A DNA stretch of 64,000 bases. Source: Halopseudomonas salina (GTDB lineage: Bacteria > Pseudomonadota > Gammaproteobacteria > Pseudomonadales > Pseudomonadaceae). Of the stretch, positions 37,601-47,243 are shown piece by piece; positions within the stretch are counted from its first letter, which is position 1, and every line of letters starts with the position of its first letter. The notes beneath the pieces were generated by a model. That model was given only the letters and a program-made list of their open reading frames with translations. It was not told where the DNA came from and ran no database searches. A program made the position numbers and the translations under genes. Location of the stretch: positions 62,001 to 126,000 of the forward strand of contig NZ_VTTI01000007.1 in assembly GCF_008641105.1 (NCBI RefSeq), in the 5' to 3' direction.

Positions 37601-38020
37601 CCGGGAGGGCCGAGCTCTGTCTCGGCCATGGGGTGCCTGCTGAGCTCGCTGGTCGAGATGGAACTCGAAATTCCCGGATGCACACCCCTGGGAGTGGCCG
37701 AGTTCCACCTCGGCAAGGTGATACCAACTACACCGCTGGTCGAGATGGAACTCGACATTCCCGGATGCACACCCCTGGGAGTGGCCGAGTTCCACCTCGG
37801 CAAGGTGGTACCAGCCACACCGCATGTCGAGGTGGAACTCGACATTCCCGGAAGCCACCCCTGGGAGTGGCCGAGTTCCACCTCGGCAAGGTGGTACCAG
37901 CTACACCGCTGGTCGAGATGGAACTGGACGCTCCCGGAAGGCCCCTGGGAGTGGCCGAGCTCTGCCTCGGCAGGGTGGTACAAGCTACACCGCTGGTCGA
38001 GATGGAACTCGACCTTCCCG
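37601..38020. repeat. Tandem array of alternating hairpins, 84-88 bp period (array 2)
   Basis: Hairpin B in reverse sense (GCCGAGTTCCACCTCGGC and variants) starts at 37609, 37697, 37784, 37870 and 37954. It alternates with hairpin A in reverse sense (GTCGAGATGGAACTCGAC), for example at 37652 and 37996. Unit length is 88, 87, 86 and 84 bp, less regular than array 1 at 6918. The whole array is inverted relative to array 1. It begins a few bases after the zipA stop and would be read as the 3' part of a zipA transcript or the leader of ligA. Confidence 0.92.
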
Positions 38021-38024
38021 GAGC

Positions 38025-38930
38025 TTAGCGTCTTACCGAATACTGCTTGCGTTCGAATTCGGCGATGCGCAGGCGGTAGTGTTCAATCGTCTGGGCGGTC
38101 AGCACGCTGCGTTGTTCGTCTTTCAGGTCACCACCGAGTTCGTGGGAGAGCTTGCGGGCGGCGGCGATCATGAGGTCGAGGGCCTGCTTGGGGTGGCGTG
38201 GGCCGGGTAGGCCCATGAAGAAGCTGACGGCGCGCACGCGGGTGTTGTCCATTTCATCCAGATCGAACACGCCGGGCTTGAGCGCGTTGGCCATGGAGAA
38301 CAATACATCGCCGTTGCCGCTCATGCTTTCATGGCGGTGGAAGATGTTCATGTCGCCGTGGCGCAGGCCACTTTCCAGAATACTCTGGTGCAACGCGGAA
38401 CCAGCAAAGCCCTCTTCATCGCGCGCTACGACGTTAATGACCAGCACCTCCTGAACGGGTGCGGGGTCCTTGGGAGGCTCGGCTGGTGCTGGCTGGACCT
38501 TGGGGGCTTTCTTCTCGTAGCGGCTGAATGGCTTGCGCTCGGCTTTGTCCGTGGGACGGCCATCCCTGGGGCTGGATTCCACGGAGCGGCCATCGGCCAG
38601 AGGATCAAGCAATACCGGCACCGGCTCTTCCAGATCCAGGCCTACCTGCTCGGGCTGACGACGGCTATGGGGTTCACGCACTTCGTCTTCTGCCGGGAGG
38701 ATGGGCAGATCGTCGTCGAAGGAGGGCTCGGCACGTTCGTGTTTGCCCAGCACCCTTGGCGGGCCCAGCAGCTCGTTACTGTCTGGCTCGTCCGGAAGAT
38801 CCTGCAGGTTGCGTTCAAGCTTGAAGCGTATCCGCGAACGGCCGCCCATACGCCGCCAGCCATCAAACAGAATACCTGCGATCACCAGAAGGCCAATAAT
38901 GATAAGCCACTCACGCAAACCGAAATCCAT
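38025..38930 (-). CDS. zipA: Cell division protein ZipA
   Basis: This protein of 301 aa has an N-terminal membrane anchor (LREWLIIIGLLVIAGILFDGW) and a charged and proline-rich linker. The C-terminal FtsZ-binding domain runs from about 165 (VLVINVVARDEEGFAGSAL, MNIFHRHE, FDLDEMDNTRVRAVSFFMGL, MIAAARKLSHELGG). It ties FtsZ to the inner membrane at the septum. It lies between smc and ligA as in Pseudomonas, 94 bp from smc. A hairpin array starts immediately after its stop. Confidence 0.95.
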   Translation of the reverse strand: MDFGLREWLIIIGLLVIAGILFDGWRRMGGRSRIRFKLERNLQDLPDEPDSNELLGPPRVLGKHERAEPSFDDDLPILPAEDEVREPHSRRQPEQVGLDLEEPVPVLLDPLADGRSVESSPRDGRPTDKAERKPFSRYEKKAPKVQPAPAEPPKDPAPVQEVLVINVVARDEEGFAGSALHQSILESGLRHGDMNIFHRHESMSGNGDVLFSMANALKPGVFDLDEMDNTRVRAVSFFMGLPGPRHPKQALDLMIAAARKLSHELGGDLKDEQRSVLTAQTIEHYRLRIAEFERKQYSVRR

Positions 38931-39024
38931 GAATATCCTGATCCTGTCTACTAATTCTGAACTGGAGCCAACTACGCGGTTGGCCGCATGTTAACCGTTG
39001 ACACTAGCATGCCCCGACGCAACA

Positions 39025-42000
39025 TTATAGCGCTGCCAGGGCCGCGGCCTCCTCTACATCCACTGTGACAAGCCGGGAACAACCGGGTTCATGCATTGTC
39101 ACGCCGAGCAATTGGTCAGCCATTTCCATCGCTATCTTGTTATGCGTAATGTAAATGAATTGTACGCGCTTAGACATCTCTTTAACTAATCGTGCATAAC
39201 GCCCGACGTTGGCGTCATCCAGGGGTGCATCCACTTCGTCGAGCATGCAGAAAGGTGCCGGGTTGAGCTGGAAGATGGAAAACACCAGGGCGATGGCGGT
39301 CAGTGCCTTTTCGCCACCGGACAATAGGTGGATGGTGCTGTTCTTCTTGCCGGGCGGGCGGGCCATGATGGTCACGCCGGTGTCGAGCAGGTCGTCGCCG
39401 GTGAGCTCCAGATAGGCGTGACCGCCGCCGAATACCTTGGGGAAGAGGGACTGCAGGCCATGGTTGACCTTGTCGAAGGTTTCCTTGAAGCGGCTGCGGG
39501 TTTCCCGGTCGATCTTGCGGATGACCTGCTCCAGAGTGTTCAGCGCCTCTTCCAGATCGGCGTTCTGCGCATCCAGGTAGCGTTTGCGCTCTGACTGCTG
39601 CTGATACTCGTCGATAGCGGCCAGGTTGATCGCGCCCAGCCGCTGAATACGCGCATCCATTTGCGCCAGTTGCTGCTCCCAGGCGGCTTCGGTGGCCTCT
39701 TCTGGCAGCAAGTCCAGCACGGACTTGAGGTCATAACCCGCTTCGAGCAGCTGCTCCTGCAAACCCTGGCGGCGCGTCTGCAGATCCCGCGCGGCGAGGC
39801 GCTGCTCATCCAGCTGCGTGCGCAGTACCTGGGCCTGCTGTTCGGCCTGGGCGCGGCGGCGGTCCTGGTCGCGCATCAGTTGATCGACGCTTTCCAGCGC
39901 CTGGCGAGCATTGCCCAGCTCCTGCTCCACCTGCACGCGCTGTTCCAGCAGGCTTTCCAGCTCGATACGCTGGTCGTCCTCGGGGGCCTGGCTTTCCTCC
40001 AGGGTCATGCGCAGCTGCTCGCGGCGTTCGGACAAGCGCTCGACCTGCACGCCCAGACGCTCGAGGCCCTGGCTGGTGGAATCATGCTGGGCGCGCAGGG
40101 ACTGCACGCGCAGTTCCAGCTGGTGCAGCCGGTCCTTGTGCTGGCGGGCGTGTTGACGGGCCTGATCGAGACTTTCACGTACCTGATCGCGCTGGCGCAG
40201 CAGCTCCTCGCGCTGACCGGCGTCAGCCGCCATATGATCCAGGGCGGCCTGCAGGGTCATGCGCGCCTCACCGATCTGTTCCTGCTCCTCGATGCGCTGG
40301 GCGCGGATATCCTCCAGATCATCGGTTATGCGTTGGCGCCGGGCGTTGACCTGCTCCAACCGCACCTGGCGCGCCGACCACTGGGCCTTGAGATCACCCT
40401 GCTCGCGGCTCTGGCTGGCCAGCCCCTGCTGCAGGCTGTCGCGCTGCTGCTCCAGCAACCGGATGCGTTCACGCAGCTCATCGACGCGCAGATTCTCCTG
40501 CTCGAGGCGTTGTTCCTGCTCCTCGACATTGGTCTGCAGACTGTCAATCTCCTGCTGCCTGGCAAGCACGCCGGACTGACTTTCTTCACCACGCTGATAA
40601 CGCAACCAGTTGCGCCCCAACCAGTGACCGGCAGGGGTAATGATGGACTGATGATCAGCAAGCTGAGCGCGGGCAGCCAGGGCTTGATCAAGGCTGTCTG
40701 CGGTGCGGATATTGGCCAGCCAAGGTGACAGATCGACCGGGCAGCGGACCTTAGCGTACAGGGAGTCACTGTCTGCTGCAGCCGATTGACCGGCAGAGGT
40801 ACCGGTTTCGATCAGCCGCAGGCTGCCCTGATCAAAACCGCCAAGACTGTCCGCCATGCTGTCGAGGCTGCCCAGGCTGACGGCTTGCAGATCATCAGCC
40901 AGCACGGTTTCTACCGCCAGCTCCCAACCGCTATCGACCTGCAACTGGCCCGCGAGCTGCGGCAGATCCTGCAGCCCCTGCTCGCGCAACCACTGCTGCA
41001 CACCCTGCCCCTGATCGAGCGCGGCCTGCTGCAGCGCTTCAAGGGAGGCCAGCCGGCCACTCTGACGCTGAATTTCACCACGGCGGATGTCCCGTTCCTG
41101 GTGCAGCGCGTGCAGGGTTTCGCGTTCCTGCTGCAGGTTGTCGCTGATATCGGTCAGTTGCTGCTGTTCGGTTTCGCTGCGCAGCTCCATCTCGGCTAGT
41201 TGCTCGGTCAGCTCCGCCAGCTCTTCGTCCAGGGGGCCGGAGGTCAGACCGCTGCGCTCGTCCTCAAGACGCTGGATTCGCTCGCTGAGGCGTTCGATGG
41301 CCTGTTCCAGGTGACGAATCCGTGATTGCTCGACTTCGGCCTGCTGTCGTGGCGCGGCAGCCTGCTGGTTGAACTGGTCCCAGGCGCCCTGCCAGGCCTG
41401 CATGGCTTCTTCGGCGGTAAGCAATTGTTCGGCGGTATCTTCGTCGGCGGCGCTGGCCATCTCCAGCTCGGGCTCGACCTCGGCCAGTTCGTTCTGCAGG
41501 TCGGCAAGCAGCGCCTGGTCCTGCCCGAGGTGGCTCTGCGCTTCCTGCCAGGCCAGTTCGGTTTCGTCGATATCGTCATGCAACTGGCGCTGGCGATCAC
41601 GGTTGAACTGCAGCACCTGCTCGATACGGCTGATGTCTGCGCCCACGCTGTAATACCGGGCCTGCACCTGATTGAAGGTTTCTGTCAGATCGGCGTGCTG
41701 GTCGCGCTGCTTCTCGACCTCGCTGTCGGCATTGCGCTGTTCGGCAATCAGGGCTTCCATGCCGATTTCCAGGTCGCGTACGCGGTGTTCGCGCTCGGCT
41801 GTCTGAGCGTCCAGGGTCTGCCAGCGCAGCGCCTGCAGCTGGGCCTTGAGCTGCCGCTCTTCAGCCTTGAATTCCTTGTACTTTTCAGCCGACTGGGCCT
41901 GGCGCTGCAAATGTGCCAGTTGGCGTTCGAGCTCCTCGCGCAGGTCGGTCAGGCGCGCCAGGTTGTCGTGGGTCCGGCGGATGCGATTTTCGGTCTCCCG

Positions 42001-42531
42001 GCGCCGCTCCTTGTATTTGGAGATGCCCGCGGCTTCTTCGATAAACAGCCGCAGCTCATCGGGCTTGGCCTCGATCAGCTTGGAGATCATGCCCTGCTCG
42101 ATGATCGAGTAGCTGCGCGGGCCCAGACCGGTGCCCAGGAAAATATCGGTGATGTCGCGACGTCGGCATTTGGTGCCGTTGAGGTAATACTGATTCTGCG
42201 CCTCGCGGGTCACCCGACGGCGGATGGAGATCTCGTTGTAACCGGCGTATTCGCCCTTGAGCGTGCCGTCAGTGTTGTCGAAGATCAGTTCGATCGACGC
42301 CTGGCCAACCGGCTTGCGGCTGTTGGAGCCATTGAAGATGACATCGGTCATCGACTCGCCGCGCAGGTTCTTGGCTGAGCTTTCGCCCATTACCCAGCGC
42401 ACGGCATCGATGATATTGGATTTGCCACAGCCGTTCGGCCCGACCACGGCGCCCATATTGGTCGGGAAGAAAACGGTAGTCGGGTCTACAAAGGATTTGA
42501 AACCCGCCAGCTTGATGCACTTAAGTCGCAT
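39025..42531 (-). CDS. smc: Chromosome segregation ATPase SMC
   Basis: This protein of 1168 aa has the Walker A motif VGPNGCGKSNIIDAVRWVMG at the N-terminus and a long coiled coil (about 170-500 and 660-1000). A hinge near 510-640 and the C-terminal signature LLSGGEKALTAIALVFS with Walker B PFCMLDEVDAPLDD complete it. SMC holds DNA loops together with ScpA/ScpB. Very Gln- and Glu-rich coils produce long spurious frames on the other strand. The gene is the first of the smc-zipA-ligA order; its promoter lies in 42532-42772, divergent from the MFS gene. Confidence 0.97.
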   Translation of the reverse strand: MRLKCIKLAGFKSFVDPTTVFFPTNMGAVVGPNGCGKSNIIDAVRWVMGESSAKNLRGESMTDVIFNGSNSRKPVGQASIELIFDNTDGTLKGEYAGYNEISIRRRVTREAQNQYYLNGTKCRRRDITDIFLGTGLGPRSYSIIEQGMISKLIEAKPDELRLFIEEAAGISKYKERRRETENRIRRTHDNLARLTDLREELERQLAHLQRQAQSAEKYKEFKAEERQLKAQLQALRWQTLDAQTAEREHRVRDLEIGMEALIAEQRNADSEVEKQRDQHADLTETFNQVQARYYSVGADISRIEQVLQFNRDRQRQLHDDIDETELAWQEAQSHLGQDQALLADLQNELAEVEPELEMASAADEDTAEQLLTAEEAMQAWQGAWDQFNQQAAAPRQQAEVEQSRIRHLEQAIERLSERIQRLEDERSGLTSGPLDEELAELTEQLAEMELRSETEQQQLTDISDNLQQERETLHALHQERDIRRGEIQRQSGRLASLEALQQAALDQGQGVQQWLREQGLQDLPQLAGQLQVDSGWELAVETVLADDLQAVSLGSLDSMADSLGGFDQGSLRLIETGTSAGQSAAADSDSLYAKVRCPVDLSPWLANIRTADSLDQALAARAQLADHQSIITPAGHWLGRNWLRYQRGEESQSGVLARQQEIDSLQTNVEEQEQRLEQENLRVDELRERIRLLEQQRDSLQQGLASQSREQGDLKAQWSARQVRLEQVNARRQRITDDLEDIRAQRIEEQEQIGEARMTLQAALDHMAADAGQREELLRQRDQVRESLDQARQHARQHKDRLHQLELRVQSLRAQHDSTSQGLERLGVQVERLSERREQLRMTLEESQAPEDDQRIELESLLEQRVQVEQELGNARQALESVDQLMRDQDRRRAQAEQQAQVLRTQLDEQRLAARDLQTRRQGLQEQLLEAGYDLKSVLDLLPEEATEAAWEQQLAQMDARIQRLGAINLAAIDEYQQQSERKRYLDAQNADLEEALNTLEQVIRKIDRETRSRFKETFDKVNHGLQSLFPKVFGGGHAYLELTGDDLLDTGVTIMARPPGKKNSTIHLLSGGEKALTAIALVFSIFQLNPAPFCMLDEVDAPLDDANVGRYARLVKEMSKRVQFIYITHNKIAMEMADQLLGVTMHEPGCSRLVTVDVEEAAALAAL

Positions 42532-42772
42532 TCAGTCGCCTGTTACACGCTCCAGCACAAGCCGCACAATCCAACAGCTCCCCTCACGGGGCCGGCCGGA
42601 CTGGCTGTTTGCGCATAATAAGCAGGCATTTTTACCTGCAATGGACGCCCATGAGAAGCCCTGACCCTGAAATACTCTGTTACCTGGCTGACAGGGCCCC
42701 TCGCCTGATACTGGCCAAGCCATTGCCGGTACTGCAAAATCGCGTCCTCGACACTCGAAAACGGATAAGACC

Positions 42773-44086
42773 ATGGCGCTGCAACCGGATATGGATCAGC
42801 TGTACGACCAGCTGGTAGAGGAAGAGGATACGCGAGTCTGCAAGGATATCCCCGAATCCGCCTGCAGCAACGTGCCGGCCAACTTCTTCCGTCAGGTCGC
42901 GGCTATCGTGCTTACCGGGCTGGGCGACACCCTGACCAACCCCAAGACCACTCTGGCCTGGCTGGTCGGTATCGTCGGAGCCCCGGCGGCCATTATTGCC
43001 TGGCTGGTACCCATCCGCGAATCCGGCTCCATGCTGCCGCAGATGTTTATTGCGGCCTTCATACGCCGCCAGGCATTGCGCAAGCCGCTCTGGGTGGCGG
43101 GCAGCCTGGTGCAGGCCCTTGCCCTGCTGGCAATGGGCGCTGCGGCCTGGTTGACCGAAGGCCTGCTGGCCGGATTGCTGATTCTCGGCTGCCTGGCCCT
43201 GTTCAGCCTGGCACGCAGTGTCTGCTCGGTGGCCATCAAGGATGTGATGGGCAAGACTATTCCAAAGACCCGCCGTGGCCGCATGCATGGCATGGCCACC
43301 ACCATCTCAGGCGTTCTGGCCCTGGCGTTCGGCATTTATATGATGCTGATGCCACCGGCGGACGACGATGTGCTGTTCTATGCCCTGTTGCTGGTGGGCG
43401 CGGCGATGCTCTGGGTGGGCGCCGCCATTCTGTATCAACGGGTGGAGGAAACCCCCGGTGCAACCGAGGGCGGGGCCAATGCCATCAGCGAAGCGGTGAG
43501 CCGCATCAGCCTGCTGCGCGACGACGCCCCGTTCAGACGGTTTGTGATTACCCGGGCTCTGCTGCTGTGCTCGGCGCTGTCTGCCCCCTACTACGTCGTG
43601 TTAGGACAGGAGGTGGAGTCTTCACTGGGTATGCTGGGTGCCTTTCTGGTCGCCAACGGGCTGGCTAACAGCCTGAGTGCGATGTTCTGGGGGCGCATGG
43701 CTGATCTGTCGAGCAAGCAGGTGCTGACACGCGCCGGCCTGTTGGCCAGCCTGATTGCCGTGCCAGTGGTGGGCCTGCACTGGTGGGGCAATCTGCCTGC
43801 CGCATTGCATGCCTGGCTGTTTCCAGTTGCGTTCTTCGTTCTGGGTATCGCCCACGCGGGCGTGCGGGTAGGCCGCAAGACCTATGTGCTGGATATGGCC
43901 GGTGGCAACAAGCGCACGGATTATGTAGCACTGAGTAACAGCCTGATCGGCCTGCTGCTGTTGAGCACCGGATTCCTCGGCCTGTTGACGGCGCTTATCG
44001 GCCCCGGCGGAATGCTACTGCTGCTGTCCGGGCTGGGCCTGTGTGGTGCATTGATGTCACTTAAACTGGATGAAGTTCAGTCCTGA
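42773..44086 (+). CDS. Major facilitator superfamily transporter
   Basis: This protein of 437 aa has a cytosolic N-terminus of about 40 residues and about 12 membrane helices. MFS-like features include GLGDTLTNPKTTLAW, the basic loop KTIPKTRRGRMHGM between helices and the later WGRMADLSSKQVLTRAGL, which resembles the conserved GxLaDrxGRk loop. The substrate is unknown. GGATAAG precedes the ATG. It is divergent from smc and lies 25 bp before a second transporter gene in the same direction. Confidence 0.85.
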   Translation: MALQPDMDQLYDQLVEEEDTRVCKDIPESACSNVPANFFRQVAAIVLTGLGDTLTNPKTTLAWLVGIVGAPAAIIAWLVPIRESGSMLPQMFIAAFIRRQALRKPLWVAGSLVQALALLAMGAAAWLTEGLLAGLLILGCLALFSLARSVCSVAIKDVMGKTIPKTRRGRMHGMATTISGVLALAFGIYMMLMPPADDDVLFYALLLVGAAMLWVGAAILYQRVEETPGATEGGANAISEAVSRISLLRDDAPFRRFVITRALLLCSALSAPYYVVLGQEVESSLGMLGAFLVANGLANSLSAMFWGRMADLSSKQVLTRAGLLASLIAVPVVGLHWWGNLPAALHAWLFPVAFFVLGIAHAGVRVGRKTYVLDMAGGNKRTDYVALSNSLIGLLLLSTGFLGLLTALIGPGGMLLLLSGLGLCGALMSLKLDEVQS

Positions 44087-44111
44087 ATCAACCTGATTAC
44101 AGGGGGTCTGC

Positions 44112-45578
44112 ATGTCAGCACCCGCTTCCAGCGATACTAACCTCGGTCTGCCCATAACCCGCCTGGCGGGCCTGATTCTGGGGCCTTTGCTGCTGGTGGC
44201 CACGGTACTGCTGCCCGCCCCGGGCGGCATGGCGAATGAAGCATGGTTGGCGTTGGGTATGTTGTTGTTCATGGCTACCTGGTGGTCAACCGAAGCCATT
44301 GCGATACCCGTCACAGCCCTGCTTCCGATCATTCTGATCCCCGCTCTGGGGCTGGATACTGTGGTTGCGGCGACGGCAGCCTATGCCAATCCGATCATTT
44401 TTCTGTTTATGGGCGGCTTTGTTCTGGGCCTGGCCCTGCAACGCTGGAATCTGCACAAGCGCATTGCGCTGCTAACCCTGCTGGCGGTGGGGAGCCAGCC
44501 AAAACGCCAGATTGGCGGATTCATGGTGGCCACGGCCTTTCTGAGCATGTGGGTGAGTAATACCGCGACCACCATCATGATGCTGCCAATCGGCCTTTCG
44601 GTAGTGAGCATGATGGCTGACGACGATCCCGAGGCAGTCCGCCGTTTTGCCACGAATCTGCTCCTGGCGATCGCCTATGCGGCCAGTGTCGGCGGTATTG
44701 CCACCCTTATCGGCACACCGCCGAACGCCCTGCTCGCCGCCTATCTGGCGCAGAACCAGGGAATCACCATTGGTTTTGCGCAATGGATGCTGGTGGGTGT
44801 GCCGGTCTCGCTGACCATGCTGGCCGCGATATGGTTCTGGCTCACGCGTAATGGCATGGGCGATGGCGATGATGCAGCGCGCAAGGCTGAGGGTCTGCGC
44901 GAGCAATTACAGGCTCTGGGGCCCATGAGTCGTGCGGAAAAGCTCGTGGCAACGGTTTTTGTTGCCACGGCTGCCGCCTGGATATGCCAACCGATGCTCG
45001 CCGCCAGCCTGTTGCCCTGGCTGAATGACACCATCATTGCAATCACCGCCGCCATCGTCCTGTTTCTGATCCCGGTCGACCTGCGATCCAAAATCTTTCT
45101 GATGGACTGGGACACCGCGCAGGGTATGCCATGGGGCGTGTTGTTACTGTTTGGCGGGGGGCTGGCGCTGGCCGGCGCAATCAGCAGCTCCGGGCTGGCC
45201 ACCTGGATCGCCGAAAGCCTGGGCGTACTGAGTATGCTGCCGGCCCTGCTGATGGTGGCCCTGGTGGTGACGGTGATCATCTTCCTGACCGAGGTGACCA
45301 GTAATACCGCGACAGCGGCGGCTTTTCTGCCGCTATTGGGCGCGCTGGCCGTGGCTCAGGACCTGTCGCCACTGCTGTTCACCATTCCGGCGGCCATTGC
45401 GGCCAGTTGCGCCTTCATGATGCCGGTGGCCACGCCGCCCAACGCGATCGTTTTCGGCAGTGGCCATCTGCAGATCGGCGATATGATCCGCGCCGGATTT
45501 GCGCTCAACCTGCTCGGCATCATCGTTGTGACCTTTGCCGGATACGCGCTGGTGGGCTGGATCTTTGGCGGCCTTTAA
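44112..45578 (+). CDS. SLC13/DASS-type anion symporter
   Basis: This protein of 488 aa has about 11-12 membrane helices and the two SNT motifs of the DASS family: WVSNTATTIMMLPIGLSVV in the first half and TEVTSNTATAAAFLPLLGALA in the second, with TPPNAL and VATPPNAIVFGSG. Such proteins move dicarboxylates, citrate or sulfate with sodium. GGGGG precedes the ATG. The TAA stop overlaps the stop of convergent ccmI by 3 bp. Confidence 0.9.
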   Translation: MSAPASSDTNLGLPITRLAGLILGPLLLVATVLLPAPGGMANEAWLALGMLLFMATWWSTEAIAIPVTALLPIILIPALGLDTVVAATAAYANPIIFLFMGGFVLGLALQRWNLHKRIALLTLLAVGSQPKRQIGGFMVATAFLSMWVSNTATTIMMLPIGLSVVSMMADDDPEAVRRFATNLLLAIAYAASVGGIATLIGTPPNALLAAYLAQNQGITIGFAQWMLVGVPVSLTMLAAIWFWLTRNGMGDGDDAARKAEGLREQLQALGPMSRAEKLVATVFVATAAAWICQPMLAASLLPWLNDTIIAITAAIVLFLIPVDLRSKIFLMDWDTAQGMPWGVLLLFGGGLALAGAISSSGLATWIAESLGVLSMLPALLMVALVVTVIIFLTEVTSNTATAAAFLPLLGALAVAQDLSPLLFTIPAAIAASCAFMMPVATPPNAIVFGSGHLQIGDMIRAGFALNLLGIIVVTFAGYALVGWIFGGL

Positions 45579-46774
45579 GGCACCGCCTGATCTATCACCA
45601 GGGTGGCCTGTTGGCCATCACCGACCGTGACCTGGTCGATACGCCCTTCATGGGTGCCCTGCATCACATCCCCTGTAGGGGATAAACGGGCGTTGAGCTG
45701 CAGCGTCTGCCCTTCGGTAATTTTCACGTCCGGCAACATGGCGTCCGAGGAACTGAGCACGATATCCGCCGGCAGATCACTGACCTGCAAACGCCGTGCA
45801 ATCAGCGGCATGGGTGGCCCCTGGGCATCGCGGGCAAAGATGAACACGACCGCCTCGGGACCCACTTCGTCAGCTATGCCATCAGCCAGCTCCAGACGCA
45901 CACGGATGACCGCATTGCCAACCGGCTCCTGAACCTGTGGTTCACCTGAATCGCCCATGCGCTCCCGAGCACGGGCAATGCCGCCCTGTATGGCCTGAGC
46001 GCCGGCACTTTGCGGCGCCATGCCCACCAAAAGGCGTTCCCAGAAGCTGATCGCACCGGGATAATCGCCGCTTTCGAAGGCGGCAATACCCAGCAGACCC
46101 AGTGCGGTGGGCTCATTGGGATCAAGCTCCAGCGCCTTGTCCAGTGCGGCTACCGCTGCGCTGTCCAGCTGATTGCCACTGGCGAAGAAACGCGCCTGGC
46201 CCAACTGAGCCAACACCTCTGGTCGGTCACCCAGGCGTTCAAGACTTTCATCGAATGCCCGGGCCGCCTCTGCCGGGCGCTGATCAGACAGATAGGCGCG
46301 ACCGAGCATGTACCAGGCTTCACCGCTTTCCGGCTGTACCTGGGTAATGCGTTCCATGCGGGTGATCATTTCTTCAAGGCTTGCCGGTTCGCCGCCCTCG
46401 GCCATATCCCTGGACAGGGCCAGGCCATCGGGATTGCCCCAGGCCAGATAGAGCACGGCGACAATCGCCGGCAGCACACCGGCAGCGCCCACCAGCACCC
46501 AGGGCGCCCCACGACGGCGCTGAAGCCGCTCGGGCTGATCGGTATCAGAGAGCAGCAGACGACTGGCCTCTTCGAGCGTCGCGTCCCGTTGATCGGGGCT
46601 GATTTCCCCTGCAACAACCTGGGCGTCCAGCTCCCTGATGCGCTCCTCATAGAGGGCAACATTCAGCGCGGTGCGGTCAACAGTCGCGTGTTGGTGGCGG
46701 CGCCACAGGGGCCAGAGAATGGACACCATGCCCAGCACGACCAGAACAATACTTGCGAACCAGAAATCAGTCAT
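45575..46774 (-). CDS. ccmI: Cytochrome c maturation protein CcmI
   Basis: This protein of 399 aa has an N-terminal membrane helix (WFASIVLVVLGMVSILWPLW), a cytosolic loop with LDAQVVAGEISPDQRD, a second helix near residues 95-115, then TPR repeats (EAWYMLGRAYLSDQRPAEAARAF, PTALGLLGIAAFESGDYPGA) and a periplasmic C-terminal domain. It presents apocytochrome c to the haem lyase. It is the last gene of the ccm operon and overlaps ccmH by 8 bp. Confidence 0.94.
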   Translation of the reverse strand: MTDFWFASIVLVVLGMVSILWPLWRRHQHATVDRTALNVALYEERIRELDAQVVAGEISPDQRDATLEEASRLLLSDTDQPERLQRRRGAPWVLVGAAGVLPAIVAVLYLAWGNPDGLALSRDMAEGGEPASLEEMITRMERITQVQPESGEAWYMLGRAYLSDQRPAEAARAFDESLERLGDRPEVLAQLGQARFFASGNQLDSAAVAALDKALELDPNEPTALGLLGIAAFESGDYPGAISFWERLLVGMAPQSAGAQAIQGGIARARERMGDSGEPQVQEPVGNAVIRVRLELADGIADEVGPEAVVFIFARDAQGPPMPLIARRLQVSDLPADIVLSSSDAMLPDVKITEGQTLQLNARLSPTGDVMQGTHEGRIDQVTVGDGQQATLVIDQAVP

Positions 46775-47243
46775 TGCGGTCTTTCTTCTCCAGCAGGGAT
46801 TGCAGTCTTTGCTGCTCGTCGGGGCTCAGATGATCGTCACCGGCAGACTTGAAGGCTTTCTGACGTCGCCGCAGCATGAAAACCAGCGCCAGCAGCCCGA
46901 CAAGCAGGAAAGCCGCCGGAGCAAACCAGAGAATGGCCGTTTCAGCCGTCAGAGCCGGCCGATAGCGAACGAATTCGCCATAGCGCGCGACCATGAAATC
47001 CACGATCTCTTCATTGCTGCGGTCTTCCTGCAGCATGCGGTAGATTTCCCGGCGCAGGTCGTTGGCAATCGGCGCATTGGAATCGGCGATGTTCTGGTTC
47101 TGGCACTTGGGGCAACGCAGCTCGGTGCTCAGGTAATAGAAGCGCGCACGCTGCTCTTCACTGTCGAACTCGTAGGTGTCGATGGCTGCAACACTGGCAA
47201 AGCTTGCCAGCACCAGCGCCAGTGCGGCGATAAGGCGGATCAT
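46767..47243 (-). CDS. ccmH: Cytochrome c maturation protein CcmH
   Basis: This protein of 158 aa has an N-terminal signal/anchor, the redox motif LRCPKCQNQNIADSNAPIA with its two cysteines, REIYRMLQEDRSNEEIVDFM and a C-terminal membrane helix. It keeps the CXXCH cysteines of apocytochrome c reduced. It overlaps ccmG by 4 bp and ccmI by 8 bp. Confidence 0.95.
   Translation of the reverse strand: MIRLIAALALVLASFASVAAIDTYEFDSEEQRARFYYLSTELRCPKCQNQNIADSNAPIANDLRREIYRMLQEDRSNEEIVDFMVARYGEFVRYRPALTAETAILWFAPAAFLLVGLLALVFMLRRRQKAFKSAGDDHLSPDEQQRLQSLLEKKDRND

Noticed and set aside
39661..42378. Two frames of about 350 codons on the plus strand
   Set aside because: They are antisense to the coiled-coil coding parts of smc, whose Gln/Glu-rich codons read as Leu-rich sequence on the other strand.
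42532..42818. Small frames on both strands between smc and the MFS gene
   Set aside because: Short, with no family signature; the one on the plus strand runs into the MFS gene in another frame.
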